DNA from: Siphonodentalium dalli
Taxonomy: Eukaryota; Mollusca; Scaphopoda; Gadilida; Siphonodentaliidae
NCBI GenBank assembly: GCA_032622095.1
Contig: CP136067.1
Location: 49,269,899 to 49,333,898 of the forward strand
Length of the DNA: 64,000 bases
Direction of reading: 5' to 3'
Part shown: positions 35,748 to 48,492 of the stretch, in pieces
Layout of the letters: every line of letters begins with the position of its first letter
Numbering within the stretch: position 1 is the first letter of the stretch
Made by a program: the position numbers and the translations under genes
Notes under the pieces: model-generated
What the model saw: only the letters and a program-made list of their open reading frames with translations
Told to the model about the DNA's origin: nothing
Database searches by the model: none

Positions 35748-36295
35748 GTTTTTATTATGGTAATCAACTGTATTTCTACCAATGTATGTCTCTCACTGTT
35801 GATTTAGTTTCAAGATACATGACGAAAACTTCATTAACAACATGCCTCCACGAGAAATGATATTCAACAGATCTTCTGGGACAGTATTGGGCCATGGGTT
35901 GAGGGAACTCGCAATGTGCCATTCTCGTCGATAGAGTAGTAACATAAGTTTGACAACAATATTTATTTACAATGTAGCACGTTATGTGAAACAATATATA
36001 TTAACAATAATTTAGCGAGCTCTTTACGGCATATACATTTTATAAATAACAATAACAGTATCACAGCTAAGCTTGAAAACAAAACAAATATCTCACACAC
36101 CAAGCAGTTCATATATTGCTACCCAAATGACGTTTTTTGGGGGTTGGGGTGTATTAATAAATAGACCTGTGACTACCCGTCAAGTACGCTGATCAAATCT
36201 TAAACACTTGGTGCACTGGGTGTCTGAGAAATAACATGACAACAAATAACAAATAACAACAAACAACAGAGAAACAACAACTTGATGACGACGAG

Positions 36296-39200
36296 CTAGA
36301 ATCTCAGCGACCTTTTCCTCTGACCGTTGGACCAGGACTTGGATTTGGCTCGGAAGTGACGTAGCTGAGATGAGTAATCCTGGTGCAGCATAGGTCGATA
36401 TGACTGTGGGGTGCAGAGAGTCTGGGAAGAGTAATATATAGCAAATAAGAACACAATAATATTCACAATTTCACGAATTATATGCAGAAGAAGTACTTGT
36501 TCGGGTGCTGAAACACCGTTGCATCGACAGTGGACTACATTTGTTGCAATTACTCTACACATGCGTGTATTAAACGTGAGCTTATTGGTACGATGTCTTG
36601 TCATCATAGTTCGTTAGGTGCACGTACAGCGTTGAAACGAATTTCGAAAATGTAGTGAAACAAAACGCACCTGTTTGGATTCGAAGAATTCCTTATACCC
36701 GCCATGAAGGATATAGATTTCAGGGTAAAACAGGTTCGGGTAATTCTCTGCGTTCATCTCTCTGTCCTTCTGTCGCAGGTGTCTGAGCCTAGAAAAAATA
36801 CATTCAGATATAAACCTTGGCTCACGACATAATCATAGCAATAACATATACATGTAGTGAACTGTATTGCTACGTGTATGATTACATCCGATTACAAAGA
36901 ACTTAATTAAATAATTAAATAATGCTCCAATTTCTCCTTTTCATTTTCATGTTAAACTTAAAGGGGTACTGTATACTAAATCCGGCCATATATGGGACCA
37001 TCTGCTTTTATACAGAATATAAGCATATGATTAATGAATTTGAGCCATGAATTACTATGAAATAGTATAATGATAATGAATTTATGACTCCAGGCATGAA
37101 TTCATTATAATTACAATTACCCTGTCAAGGAGATAGTCCCATAAATTGCCGGATTTAGTGTACAGTACCCCTTTAAGGTTTGTAAATTAGCCTGTTCCAT
37201 TCATATGTTAATACTTATAAAACTATGGTTGACATAAAATTGATACTTACATTTTTGGACCGCGTTCAGACGAGAACTCGCAGTGAAAGATGACGATGGT
37301 CCGGTGTTTGAGGGGAGCGTCGCCCAGAAACCTCTTCTCGATCATCGCCTGTGTGTGGAGATTCTCAGCATCCTGCAAATAAGAGGTGACTTAGATACAG
37401 ATCCTAAGACAATACAAACACTACACAATTCAACCGCAAAATCGGCCGATAGTAAAACTAATCATTATTTTAACAAAAATATAATTTTTTCCGGTATTGT
37501 CGATTGTTGGGTGGCTGAATATAGATTATTGACACAAACCACCATTAAGGGTGATACCATACATCTGAATTGATATTCTGAGCGTGTTACAAATTTTATT
37601 ATTGGAACAAAAAATTATTAAGAAATAAAACTATGGCGATATACATGTACAAAATGTAATTTCAACATATATATTGATATTTGTTACGTAATAAAATAAT
37701 GTTGTCAATCAACATAATGCCAATACGATCATTTAACTTGGCATGATCCTCATTATTTTACAAAAGAAAGAAATCGATTGCTGTGTTATATTGGCAAATA
37801 TTAGAACAGAGGTCATGTATGTGACGCACACGTACCTGGATATGTCCACCTTGGTACTCATATGGGTATCGACAGTCTACGACCACAAACTCGTCGACGC
37901 TGTTGCCGAATCGGCCTGACATCAAATCTTCCAACTGTAAAAAAAATGAATGACACAATTTCACTACCTATATGTTATAACTGGAACAAATCTACGATGA
38001 AGGTATACGGTATTTGGATATGTTCCACATTATTGGTGGACTCATCCTATAAGAACACTGGACGTCTGGTGAAGAATTTCGAGACATGATTGTATACATC
38101 ATTTATCACACATCTTTCCTAACCTAACTACTTCATTATCTTCACCCATCTATCACACCCCACTCTTTCTCATCCCAACTCGCTTAACTATCCAAACATT
38201 TATGAGAAAACATAGAACTATATTAAAATTGTCGTCTTCTTTACCAAGTAGTTGTCTGTATTGACACGTCACACTTGGGGTAACATTTCAAGAGGAAATA
38301 ATTTTTATCCCATCATAATTTGAACAGTTTGCTTTTCTATCAGTTTGAATTTCAGATATAGAAGGAAGTCCAGATAGTTGGGCACAAGAGCAACATGGGA
38401 ACATTCATATTACATGTATATCTCAATCAAATACGTGTATTGGAAGTCTCGATTATTGTATACATTAATCATTTGAAAGCACTCACTGTTTGTGGGGAGA
38501 TGTACTTAAGATCCTTGTGCCGACCGGAGATGACATGGAGAGTGTGGGTCAGGGTCCCGTCACCAATCAGATCGTCGTTGGAGGTAATCGAGTTCAGAGC
38601 TTCTTTAATTCTCACGTCGTCTTTGGCTGATTTATCTACCAGGTGTCGTTTGGCTGCTGGTTCGATGATGTCACACTTATCAGCGATCTGGCGCTTCAGA
38701 CAGTTGTCGGAGGATTTGGAACGCCCGAAAAGACATCGAACTGGTCTACGACAGATGGAAAACTGGAAGGGATATATATAGAACAGATATTTACTTGTTT
38801 AGATGTTTGTTTTCCCGTGGCTTAAATACAAAAATTAAACAAATAAAATGTGTGCGTATGATACTGGCAATTGCGTTTGAAGCATTGCAACGCATATATT
38901 CATGCTGAACTGTTTTGGTTTGGGTGGTGCCTGCAGTTGATACATGTATGACCGTTTGTATTATGTTCTTTATATATATATATTGTGTTCATATATACAA
39001 TCTTCAGTAATGGAGGATACTTAAAGATATATATTATTGTGGCGTTCTTGGTTTAAGTAATTTATAAATAACAATTACACGTACCTCAGACTTAGTTGGT
39101 GTTTCTGATGGGAGAATCGAACAGAAACTACCCTCATGTTCGCTGATGTGTGCAGCAGTTGGTGACTGGAAAACAAATTATATTGATTAATGTGGATATA

Positions 39201-39657
39201 ATTAGCCATATCAGTTAACATTTAAGTCAAGCAACTCAATCACTATTTCCTGTGAGTAGCATTATATGCTCTTATATTATATATACAGCATAGACTAATG
39301 AAAGAAAATAGTCGACAATATGCGATTAAAAAACATAACTTAATTTGACCATTTATGTGCCATAATAGAAACGTATACAGGTTCATTACTGTGGTTGCTT
39401 TAACATTTTCACATAAAACGAACTGACGAAATAACTTGTGATCGATTCCTTAATACTGTTCTTAAATAAGCACAATGTTTAAACTGAACAATGTTCTCTA
39501 AATTACGGATAATAGGTCCTTATAAATCACGTTTGTACGAGTTGGCAATTTCTCCTGCTCTAATCCTGCTTACCTCTACGTCTATACCGCTATCTCTGGA
39601 CGACTCATCGACATGAAGCTTGAAGTCACAAGGGCTCAACAGCTGGATGATATCCAT
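36296..39657 (-). CDS. cdc25: Cdc25-type M-phase inducer phosphatase, intact copy III (301 residues)
   Basis: Dual-specificity phosphatase that by family knowledge activates cyclin-dependent kinases by removing inhibitory phosphates. The exons on the minus strand are 39574-39657 (coding part; exon start 39690), 39085-39165, 38487-38762, 37836-37934, 37251-37372, 36671-36788 and 36296-36421. All introns obey GT/AG. Intron phases are 0 except one split codon between exons 6 and 7. The start is ATG at 39655-39657 in ACCATGG. The N-terminus is short and has [10 protein letters not shown] followed by SP, like the DSG phosphodegron of Cdc25A. Exon 4 gives DDLIGD and [10 protein letters not shown], exon 5 [14 protein letters not shown], exon 6 the active-site loop [11 protein letters not shown], exon 7 [20 protein letters not shown], and exon 8 SYRPM and the C-terminus. 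EGGH is QGGH here. No frameshift was found. Confidence 0.93.
36962..37172. mobile_element. 211-bp MITE with TTAA target duplication
   Basis: The element starts AGGGGTACTGTA and ends with the inverted CAGTACCCCT. It is flanked by TTAA on both sides (36958-36961 and 37173-37176), with terminal inverted repeats of about 40 bp. TTAA duplications are typical of piggyBac- or Kolobok-type elements. It lies in intron 6 of copy III. The copy VI version is 63267-63472. In copy IV the same element is split by a later insertion. Confidence 0.75.
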
Positions 39658-40226
39658 GGTATCGTATATGTCGAAAGTGATGTTAGGAATCTGAAAGCAA
39701 AATGGTTTCAATTAATTAATTGAAGCAAAAGAGGAATCATTGACGTCTAACTCGGATATCAACCTACTGTCAGCTACACTATCTATATATATATATATAG
39801 ATATAGGCAATATATCACCAACACTAATATTGCGGGAATTTGATCTATTCTGGTGATATTCTCCGATACGTTCATTTATTAGAAATATTTAACAAAACGA
39901 GGAAATATTCAGGCAACTAAAAATGTATTGGGCAACTAATTGTTGCCGCTAAATTCCACCACCTCGCTAAAGAATGTCAGATAATGAGCACACGCTACAT
40001 GCCACTGATAAGATATATTTGATCCAGTTTATGCGGTCGCCATGCGAATGATAAATGTAAGGGAATACATTATAACTTAAAATATGTGTATCGACATAGA
40101 GATGTATTCCCGGTTCGAAATGTTAAATAATAGCATTAAGGCTCTGCAAGTACCAGTTTTGAAACATGTGAAATGAATTGAGGTACACGGTAAAACTGAG
40201 AACCACGCGATGACGAGGATACTCAC

Positions 40227-40290
40227 AATGGGTTCAAGGCGAGAAGGGCGAATGAATAAAAAGTACAAACTTTACTGCTTATAAAGTAAG
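40227..40290 (-). promoter_or_regulatory. TATA-like promoter and noncoding exon 1 of Cdc25 copy III
   Basis: CTTTATAAGC (40277-40286, minus strand) lies about 30 bp upstream of a short exon that ends CTTGAACCCATT at 40227 before donor GTGAGTATCC. The exon has no ATG, and an in-frame stop lies further upstream, so translation should start in exon 2. Conservation in copies I to V supports a real first exon. The exact transcription start is inferred. Confidence 0.5.
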
Positions 40291-40443
40291 GGACAGAATG
40301 TTGTTTATTTTGAGAATACGTGAGAAACGGTTCGCGATGTTGTATGATAACAAATTGTAACACATCGGGATCGCGTGGCAGAACGTTGCTCACGGATACG
40401 GCTGCCTATCACAACTCGGGGCGTTAAAATTACACAGATAGTG

Positions 40444-42782
40444 GGAAGAGCAGCGTCGATGCGCATGACAACGTGTTAGATTTCCTGTTCAGAAGTGTTT
40501 AGTCGCATGTTTGGAAGTGAGATAACAGTTTGTGAGTGAAATTCAGCCCAGGAACTGACAACTATATTGTTTACAACTTATCAACTATGTCAGCAATTTG
40601 GTCAGTCGGTGGTTTGCTGAAGATGAATAACGACCAATGGGGGATCACGAACCTCACGAAGGCCCACAAAATATACTAACAGTGATACTGCGATTTTTCT
40701 TTTTATCTTCTGAAGAAACATCGGGACCTAACTTTTCTAAATTCTATGAATTGAACAGATCTGTCTCGGGCACATATAGTCCGGACAATGTACGTAACGT
40801 ATGTTACCACCAATGTGATGAGAATTCAACAATCTTATGCGACCTACTAACTTCAATATGATACTCTTTATTCCGGCCTCCTCGGTGAAGAGCAGTGAGG
40901 TTTTTTAATTGTATCTTTTTTCTATTCACAAATTCGTGGAAAATATATATAAACAGCAAAAACCCAAATGTAAAAGACAAACCCAAATGTAAAAGACAAA
41001 CCCAAATGTAAAAGTCAATTAGCACATATCAGCGCGGAACGGGTGTTGTAACTTAATAGGTACACATTATTAACAGATCCGGTTTTGTGTAGACATAATT
41101 TTAAACATACCATATTGTAGATAGTTGAAAGTATTGAGTGTTTATGAATATGCGTTTTCTACTGCAACAAAATGACTGACAAGTTAAGACGGGGCACCAT
41201 TTTATTAACTACGTGCACATATCACGTGACTTCAGTTGAGCTTGGCTTACCATATTGTGCAAGTGATTGAATTTCAACCATCAAAGAGTAACTTCGTAAT
41301 ATGTCCCTAGCCTAAGCGCGACTGGCGGCGTTTTCTCGTCTGATAGTGTGAAAGTCTGAGCCCTTTATTAATCACCGGAACTAACTTATATGTTTCGTCG
41401 TTAACATTATCACTCCGCGAGGAGGTTATCACTCAGAGGGGAGCTTTACGAATGTGACAAGTTTGAAGAATTCGTTTCGCTTTTTTTTTCAACTCAGGTT
41501 TTGCCCCAAAATTATCCGTAGTAATGGTCACTTCTATACCATTCCAGTGATGTTCGGAAGATCAATATACACGTAGGTCGATAAATACAACAATGCGGAC
41601 TTTATATGCCAACGGAAGACGTGGACCCTATGTCAAGGAGTTCTATAAATATATATAGGGGCACCCTTTTGCATTATTGTTCAGCAACCGCTGGGCAGAT
41701 TTAGCTGATATTTGGTATGGTGATAGAACAGCATGGGGGAACAGCTACATGCATAGCGTGGATTTCGTCCACCCATTTTCACCAGAGTTATGGCCCTTTT
41801 TTTACTTAGAAAATTAAATTTTTCTCTTGTTTTTTGGGTTTCCAGATGATAGCGTGAGCTTTGGTGGTACGATTGCAAACTTAAATCCCGTAGTTTTGTA
41901 GACCAGTTATATGAAAATACATGTCAAGTGCGAATTTGGGTATGATCTGATGATTTTTGCCCCTTTTTTCAACTTAGAAAATTTTAATTTTGCCCGTCCG
42001 TACAAACATTTTGCATTATCGTTCAGCAGCCGCTGTGAAGATTTAGCTGATATTTGGTGTGGTCATAGAGCAGCATGGGGGAACAGCTACATGCATAGCG
42101 CGAGTTTCGTCCACCCATTTTCACCTGGGTTATGGCCCTTTTTTTTACTAAGAAAATTCAAAAAAAAATTGGGGTTTCCAGATGATAGCGTGAGCTTTGG
42201 TGGTACGATTGCAAATCCCGTATTTTTGTGGATCAGTTATATGAAAATACATGTCAAGTGGGAATTTGGGTATGATCTGATGATTTTTGCCAGAGTTATG
42301 GCCTTTTTTTCAACTTAGAACATTTGAATTTTCGCTTGTTTTTGGGTTTCCTGGTCGCTTGTTTGTGGGTTTCCGGAATTTCTAGTACGAACTTCTTTTG
42401 GAATGGTCATAAATACCACCTCGGATATTCGCAGTTTGGTCCATGATTAATCCGAATTGTATGGACGGGGGCAAATGGCACGCGACAGCGTACCTCTTGT
42501 TACATACAGCCGACTAAGGGTATGTCCTAAGAGCTGGAAAACTTCGCAATTGGTCTTATATTTATGTGGCGCGTGTTGGAAAGGGATGAAGCACTATGAA
42601 TTTAGTTTTTAGTAGTACCCTCTTTTGTGAATTCGGTATGCACCACGTGACCAGAAAGAGCTTGTATTATCAGATTGAGTAACGGATTGAATTTCATCAG
42701 CCAGCAAAGAGCCATTTCCCATATGGCACCAGCCAATGCAGATGTGACAGTCGGCCTTTTCCGATTGGAGGGTGCAATAAGC
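40444..42782. other. Spacer between Cdc25 copies III and IV
   Basis: It is colinear with 1-1860 and 32540-34360, including the long form of the GTTATGGCCC repeat (about 41.9-42.5 kb). It ends abruptly at 42782, where GTGCAATAAGC is joined directly to the inside of Cdc25 exon 7, so the remaining spacer and exon 8 were deleted. I see no gene. The plus-strand frame at 41911-42318 is repeat-derived. Confidence 0.7.
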
Positions 42783-43156
42783 CCGCCATGAAGGATATAG
42801 ATTTCAGGGTAAAACAGGTTCGGGTAATTCTCTGCGTTCATCTCTCTGTCCTTCTGTCGCAGGTGTCTGAGCCTAGAAAAAATACATTCAGATATAAACC
42901 TTGGCTCACGACATAATCATAGCAATAACATATACATGTAGTGAACTGTATTGCTACGTGTATGCTTACATCCGATTACAAAGAACTTAATAAAATAATT
43001 AAATAATGCTCCAATTTCTCCTTTTAAAGGGGTATACTAAATCAGGCCATATATGGGACCATCTGCTTTTATATAGAATACTAGCATGTTAGCCCGCCAC
43101 TGGCGGCATTCGTCTCATGGCTTTGTTTCAGAAACATGACATTTTTTTAATTTAAC

Positions 43157-43430
43157 CAAATTTCAAGTCGATAGCTCCACCCGTTTCCGACATCTGGTCT
43201 GCGCATGCGCGAAGCTTGCGTCGCATGGGCTCGGCGACCCGATAAAATTCGTACCCGGGGCAAGATACATTCACATACCAAATTTCAAGTCGATAGCTCC
43301 ACCCGTTTCCGAGATCTCGTCTGCGCATGCGCGAAGCTGGCGTCGCACGGACTCGGCCACCCGATAAAATTTGTATCCGGGGCAAGATACATTCACATAG
43401 CAAATTTCAAGTCGATAGCTCCACCCGTTT
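43157..43430. repeat. 122-bp direct repeat, about 2.2 copies
   Basis: Copies start at 43157, 43279 and 43401 (the last partial) with AAATTTCAAGTCGATAGC. They are CpG-rich compared with the surroundings, with GCGCATGCGCGAAGC inside each full copy. Minor differences separate the copies. Confidence 0.85.
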
Positions 43431-43688
43431 GCGAGATAACGCATTCTATGTTTTTCAATGAGTTAATTCATGGTACCCGTCCTCCCCGTCCTAAACTTCA
43501 GAGCGGACAGTCAATTAATCCCGTCGAGAAATTCCTCTGCATAATATTTCGAGCTCTTAGATCAATTCTGCCTTTTTAGTTGCATTTCGTCCGCATCCGT
43601 ATTTCGGACGCATGGGGTCAGTCGTTTAGCCACGTCCATTGGAATCCGCATCGGACGCATGGGGTATCGTTTAGCCACGTCCATTGCA

Positions 43689-43739
43689 ATAAAGAGCGTT
43701 AATTGTTAAAACCTCCGTATAAGGTGTAGATAAAGAGCG
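43689..43739 (-). repeat. Paired CGCTCTTTAT module inside the inserted element
   Basis: ATAAAGAGCG occurs at 43689-43698 and 43730-43739, 41 bp apart. A plus-strand pair follows at 44354-44405, 42 bp apart, and a weaker pair near 45262/45292. Confidence 0.5.
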
Positions 43740-43948
43740 TTATTGCCTTAACCCCCGCCGTGCCTTTGCGGTGATTTGGGAGTGGATAAAGGGTGATCAG
43801 AGCTTCTCGAAAACACGACTACGGCGGTGTCGGTGTAATTTTACACTTACATACGAAGTTTGATCTCAATCTGTACACGCGTTTTGGATTCTATGAAGTA
43901 CACACACACACACACATATATACGAAGTCTCAAAATATATAGTATAGA

Positions 43949-45460
43949 CTAGCAGGTTAGCCCGCCACTGGCGGCATTCGTCCCATGGCTTTGTTCGAAA
44001 AAGCAATTGCAACAGGTTCCGAGACACTTGTGCTGCATTTGCAGCAAATTTCGGCAATAGTCAGAAACATGACAATTTTAATTTAATTTTTTGTTTTTCA
44101 ATGAGTTAATTATTTTGTTTTTCAATGAGTTAAAGGCACGTGCGGCCTTAATTGTCGAAAATATTCATATTTGTTCCAAACACCGTAAACAGAAAAACAT
44201 TAAAACGCACACAGTTCCGTTCATATATACCATGACCATCGCGTAAACAGCATGTTATAATACAGACCTACTATATTTTACCTAAGCAAGAGCCTGATTG
44301 TGTTACAGAATACAGCACAATGTTACTGACTAATCACACACAAATGGCATAAACGCTCTTTATTAGTTCCATATAAGGTATTCACCAACAAAGAACGCTC
44401 TTTATGTTTACCATCATAATATTAACAAACACCAGAAAAGTAACTTTTTATGCTTTTGTTTACATAACAATGGTCAAACATATGACCATAACATACTGTT
44501 TATGCGATATTTCTTATTTGTATACGGACAAAGTCTATCTACATTTTGATGTTCTTTCTGTTTGTGGCGGTTTTTGACGGTTGGAGATATTTTCACAGGA
44601 TACCCACCGCCAAGGCCAACCGTGTCTTTAATTGTGCTTTTTAATTTTTTAATTGAATTTGTTGTTTTTAAATTTTACCCGATTTGTTTTGGTTTTTCAA
44701 GGAGTTAATTGTGCCTTTTTAATTTTGTTTTTCAATTTTACCCGATTTTTTTTTGTTTTTCAATGAACCCGTCCATGACACTTCCCGTATTTAGCAAGTT
44801 TGAGCTCAATCGGTTCGAGTCTATAAAGGACACACACATATATATGACACTTCCCGTAGGTAGCAAGTTTGAGCTCAATCGGCATTGCCTGGAATTTCCC
44901 AGTAAATATTTAGCAAGTTTGAGCTCAATCGGTTCGAGTCTATAAAGGACACACTCATATATATTTGCCGACATTGCCGTGGGGATGCCCGTTCCTACAC
45001 GCGTTTTCGATTCTATGAAGTACCCACATATATACACACATATCAATAGTAGATTGGCAGATTCCAGTAGCTTTATAACGGTATAGCTGGGGAGAAATCT
45101 GATGCTATATTCGTGATTATCTGGGATGATTTCGGTATATACTGGTATATACTGTAAAAACAAAGCGCGCCATCCGTGCTCGCAGGGAATAAATTTCGAG
45201 CGATAACGTTTGCGTTCCCGTATAACTCTGCAGATGCCAATAACGTTGAATGGGAAACAGACGCTCTTTATAGAGATGCGTCAAAAACAAACGCTCATTA
45301 AATAATCACTTGATTAACCCACGCCGTGCATTTGCGGTGATTTGAGATTGGAGAACGGGTGCTCTGAGCTTCCCTAAACCGCGACCACGGTCGTGTCGGT
45401 GGGATTTGACACTTACATAGGAAGTTTGAGCTCAATATGTACACGCGTTTTGGATTCTAT

Positions 45461-45502
<42 letters not shown>

Positions 45503-45530
45503 CGAAGTCTCAAAATATATAGTATAGATA
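43949..45530. mobile_element. Second head-to-tail element, longer variant
   Basis: The head, CTAGCAGGTTAGCCCGCCAC, starts exactly where the tail of the first element ends (ATATATAGTATAGA). The body includes several copies of AAGTTTGAGCTCAATCGG (about 44.8-44.94 kb) followed by ACACA/TATA tracts. It ends with a long (CA)n run (45467-45496) and AAAATATATAGTATAGAT. Intron 6 of Cdc25 copy IV resumes at 45531. Confidence 0.65.
45467..45496. repeat. (CA)n microsatellite
   Basis: This is an uninterrupted AC/CA run next to the tail of the inserted element. Shorter runs lie at the equivalent places near 43905, 48445 and 49500. Confidence 0.9.
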
Positions 45531-47429
45531 AGCATATAGTTAATGATTTTGGGCCATGCATTAGTATGAAATAGTATAATGATAATGAATTTATGACTCC
45601 ATAAAGGAGATAGTCCCATAAATTGCCGGATTTAGTGTACAGTACCCCTTTAAGGTTTGTTAATTAATACTTTAATAAACTATGGTTGACATAGAATTGA
45701 TACTTACATTTTTGGACCGCGTTCAGATGAGAACTCGCAGTGAAAGATGACGATGGTCCGGTGTTTGAGGGGAGCGTCGCCCAGAAACCTCTTCTCGATC
45801 ATCGCCTGTGTGTGGAGATTCTCAGCATCCTGCAAATAAGAGGTGACTTAGATACAGATCCTAAGACAATACAAACACTACACAATTCAACCGCAAAATC
45901 GGCCGATAGGAAAACTAATCATTATTTTATCAAAAATATAATTTTTTCCGGTATTGTCGATTGTTGGGTGGCTGAATTTAGATTATTGACACAAACCACC
46001 ATTAAGGGTGATACCATACATCTGAATTGATATTCTGAGCGTGTTACAAATTTTATTATTGGAACAAAAAATTATTAAGAAATAAAACTATACGGATATA
46101 CATGTACAATATGTAATTTCAACATATATATTGATATTTGTTACGTAATAAAATAATGTTGTCAATCAACATAATGCCAATACGATCATTTAACTTGGCA
46201 TGATCCTCATTAGTTTACAAAAGAAAGAAATCGATTGCTGTGTTATATTGGCAAATATTAGAACAGAGGTCATGTATGTGACGCACACGTACCTGGATAT
46301 GTCCACCTTCGTACTCATATGGGTATCGACAGTCTACAACCACAAACTCGTCGACGCTGTTGCTGAATCGGCCTGACATCAAATCTTCCAACTGTAAAAA
46401 AAAATGAATGACAAATTTCACTACCTATATGTTATAACTGGAACAAATCTACGATGAAGGTATACGGTATTTGGATATGTTCCACATTATTGGTGGACTC
46501 ATCCTATAAGAACACTGGACGTCTGGTGAAGAATTTCGAGACATGATTGTATACATCATTTATCACACATCTTTCCTAACCTAACTACTTCATTATCTTC
46601 ACCCATCTATCGCACCCCACTCTTTCTCATCCCAACTCGCTTAACTATCCAAACATTTATGAGAAAACATAAAACTATATTAAAATTTTCGTCTTCTTTA
46701 CCAAGTAGTTGTCTGTATTGACACTTGGGGTAACATTTCAAGAGGAAAGAATTTTTATCCCATCATAATTTGAACAGTTTGCTTTTCTATCAGTTTGAAT
46801 TTCAGATATAGAAGGAAGTCCAGATAGTTGGGCACAAAAGCAACATGGGAACATTCATATTACATGTATACCTCAATCAAATACGTGTATTGGAAGTCTC
46901 GATTATTGTATACATTAATCATTTGAAAGCACTCACTGTTTGTGGGGAGATGTACTTAAGATCCTTGTGCCGACCGGAGATGACATGGAGAGTGTGGGTC
47001 AGGGTCCCGTCACCAATCAGATCGTCGTTGGAGGTAATCGAGTTCAGAGCTTCTTTAATTCTCACGTCGTCTTTGGCTGATTTATCTACCAGGTGTCGTT
47101 TGGCTGCTGGTTCGATGATGTCACACTTATCAGCGATCTGGCGCTTCAGACAGTTGTCGGATGATTTGGAACGCCCAAAAGACATCGAACTGGTCTACGA
47201 CAGATGGAAAACTGGAAGGGATATATATAGAACAGATATTTACTTGTTTAGATGTTTGTTTCCCCGTGGCTTAAATACAAAAATTCAACAAATAAAATGT
47301 GTGCGTATTATACTGGCAATTGCGTTTGAAGCATTGCAACGCATATATTCATGCTGAACTGTTTTGGTTTGGGTGGTGCCTGCAGTTGATACATGTATGA
47401 CCGTTTGTATTATGTTCTTTATATATATA

Positions 47430-48492
47430 CTAGCAGGTTAGCCCGCCACTGGCGGCATTCGTCCCATGGCTTTGTTTCAGAAACATGACATTTTTGTAAT
47501 TATTTTGTTTTTGTTTATTTTTGTTTTTTATTTTTGAATATGAATTTAATGTTTTTTAAATTTAATATATTTTGTTTCTGAATTGTTTTTTTATTGTTAA
47601 TTTTTTTTAATTTTAAATTGTTTTAATTAAATTGTAAATTGTTTTAATTATTTTTTTTGTTTCTGGCGGAAAAATTTACCCGTATAAATCCCCCCCTTTC
47701 TAGGAACGACAGACAACGCATTCTTTGTTTCGTGAAATCTCTCTACGATAACATTGCATTGAATTTAAAACAAACGCTTCCCGTCGGGAAATCTGTCTTC
47801 GGGTCATTGTTGTTGGCATGACGGCTCCCCGAAAACTCTCACATTGCCGAAAACGTGTATTTAGTAATATCGTTGTTGTTGATATTTACGGCTTGGTGGC
47901 TATTTTCTTATTTAGCAAGTTTGAGCTCAATCGGTTAGAGTCTATAAAGGACACACTCATATATATGACACTTCCCGTAGGTAGCAAGTTTGAGCTCAAT
48001 CGGCATTCCCTGGAATTTCCCGTAGATTGGCAGATTCCAGTAGCTTTATAACGGTATATCTGGGGAGAAATCTGACGCTATATTTGTGATTATCTGGGAT
48101 GATTTCGGTATATACCGAAGGTATATACTGTAAAAACAGAGCGCGCCATCCGTGCTCGCAGGGAATAAATTTCGAGCGATAACGTTTGCGTTCCCGTATA
48201 ACTCTGCAGATGCGAATAACGTTGAATGGGAAACAGACGCTCTTTATAGAAATGCGTTAAAAACAAACGCTCATTAAATAATCACTTGATTAACCCCCGC
48301 CGTGCCTTTGCGGTGATTTGAGATTGGAGAACGGGTGCTCTGAGCTTTTCTAAACCGCGACCACGGTCGTGTCGGTGGGATTTGACACTTACATAGGAAG
48401 TTTGAGCTCAATCTGTACACGCGTTTTGGATTCTATGAAGTACACACACACACACACACACACATATATACGAAGTCTCAAAATATATAGTA
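47430..48492. mobile_element. CTAGCAGG element in intron 3 of copy IV, tandem copy 1
   Basis: It starts CTAGCAGGTTAGCCCGCCAC and ends (CA)n, then CAAAATATATAGTA. It is inserted in the (AT)n tract of intron 3 that is intact at about 31075-31090 and 38970-38985. The T-rich left part is followed by GC-richer sequence and AAGTTTGAGCTCAATCGG repeats. The short frame at 47818-48051 has an ATG but is made of the same repeats, so I do not call it a gene. Confidence 0.7.

Larger units (their letters stand above)
32540..36295. other. Full-length spacer between Cdc25 copies II and III
   Basis: About 3.7 kb of spacer, matching 58892-62600 nearly end to end. It holds the CAAACCCAAATGTAAAAGA repeat (about 33066-33118), shortened GTTATGGCCC repeats (about 33.8-34.0 kb), a paired CGCTCTTTAT module (34605-34660), a 101-bp tandem repeat (about 35005-35206) and a hairpin element (35628-35747). 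It also contains the presumed 3' untranslated region of copy III just below 36296. Short minus-strand frames at about 34183-34407 and 35776-35994 recur in other units but have no convincing start or family signature. Confidence 0.65.
43081..43948. mobile_element. Short element with CTAGCA..GCCCGCCAC head, first of a head-to-tail pair
   Basis: It begins CTAGCATGTTAGCCCGCCAC and ends in a (CA)n tract followed by CGAAGTCTCAAAATATATAG. It interrupts the TTAA-type MITE in intron 6 of copy IV. It contains a 122-bp direct repeat starting at 43157, 43279 and 43401 (AAATTTCAAGTCGATAGC and GCGCATGCGCGAAGC). The tail style resembles 3' ends of small RTE-like retroelements or SINEs. This is a guess, and no reverse transcriptase is encoded. 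Confidence 0.65.

Noticed and set aside
38395-38781. Plus-strand frames of 128-171 codons opposite Cdc25 exon 4 (also at 15373, 30498, 46845 and 56881)
   Set aside because: They lie antisense to a well-supported Cdc25 exon. Their length varies with the exon 4 indels.
41911-42318. 135-codon plus-strand frame
   Set aside because: It is made entirely of the GTTATGGCCC dispersed repeat, with internal duplication, and is not conserved in the shortened spacers.
47818-48051. 77-codon frame in each CTAGCAGG element
   Set aside because: It is composed of the AAGTTTGAGCTCAATCGG repeat, has no domain, and is not open in the related element at 43949.
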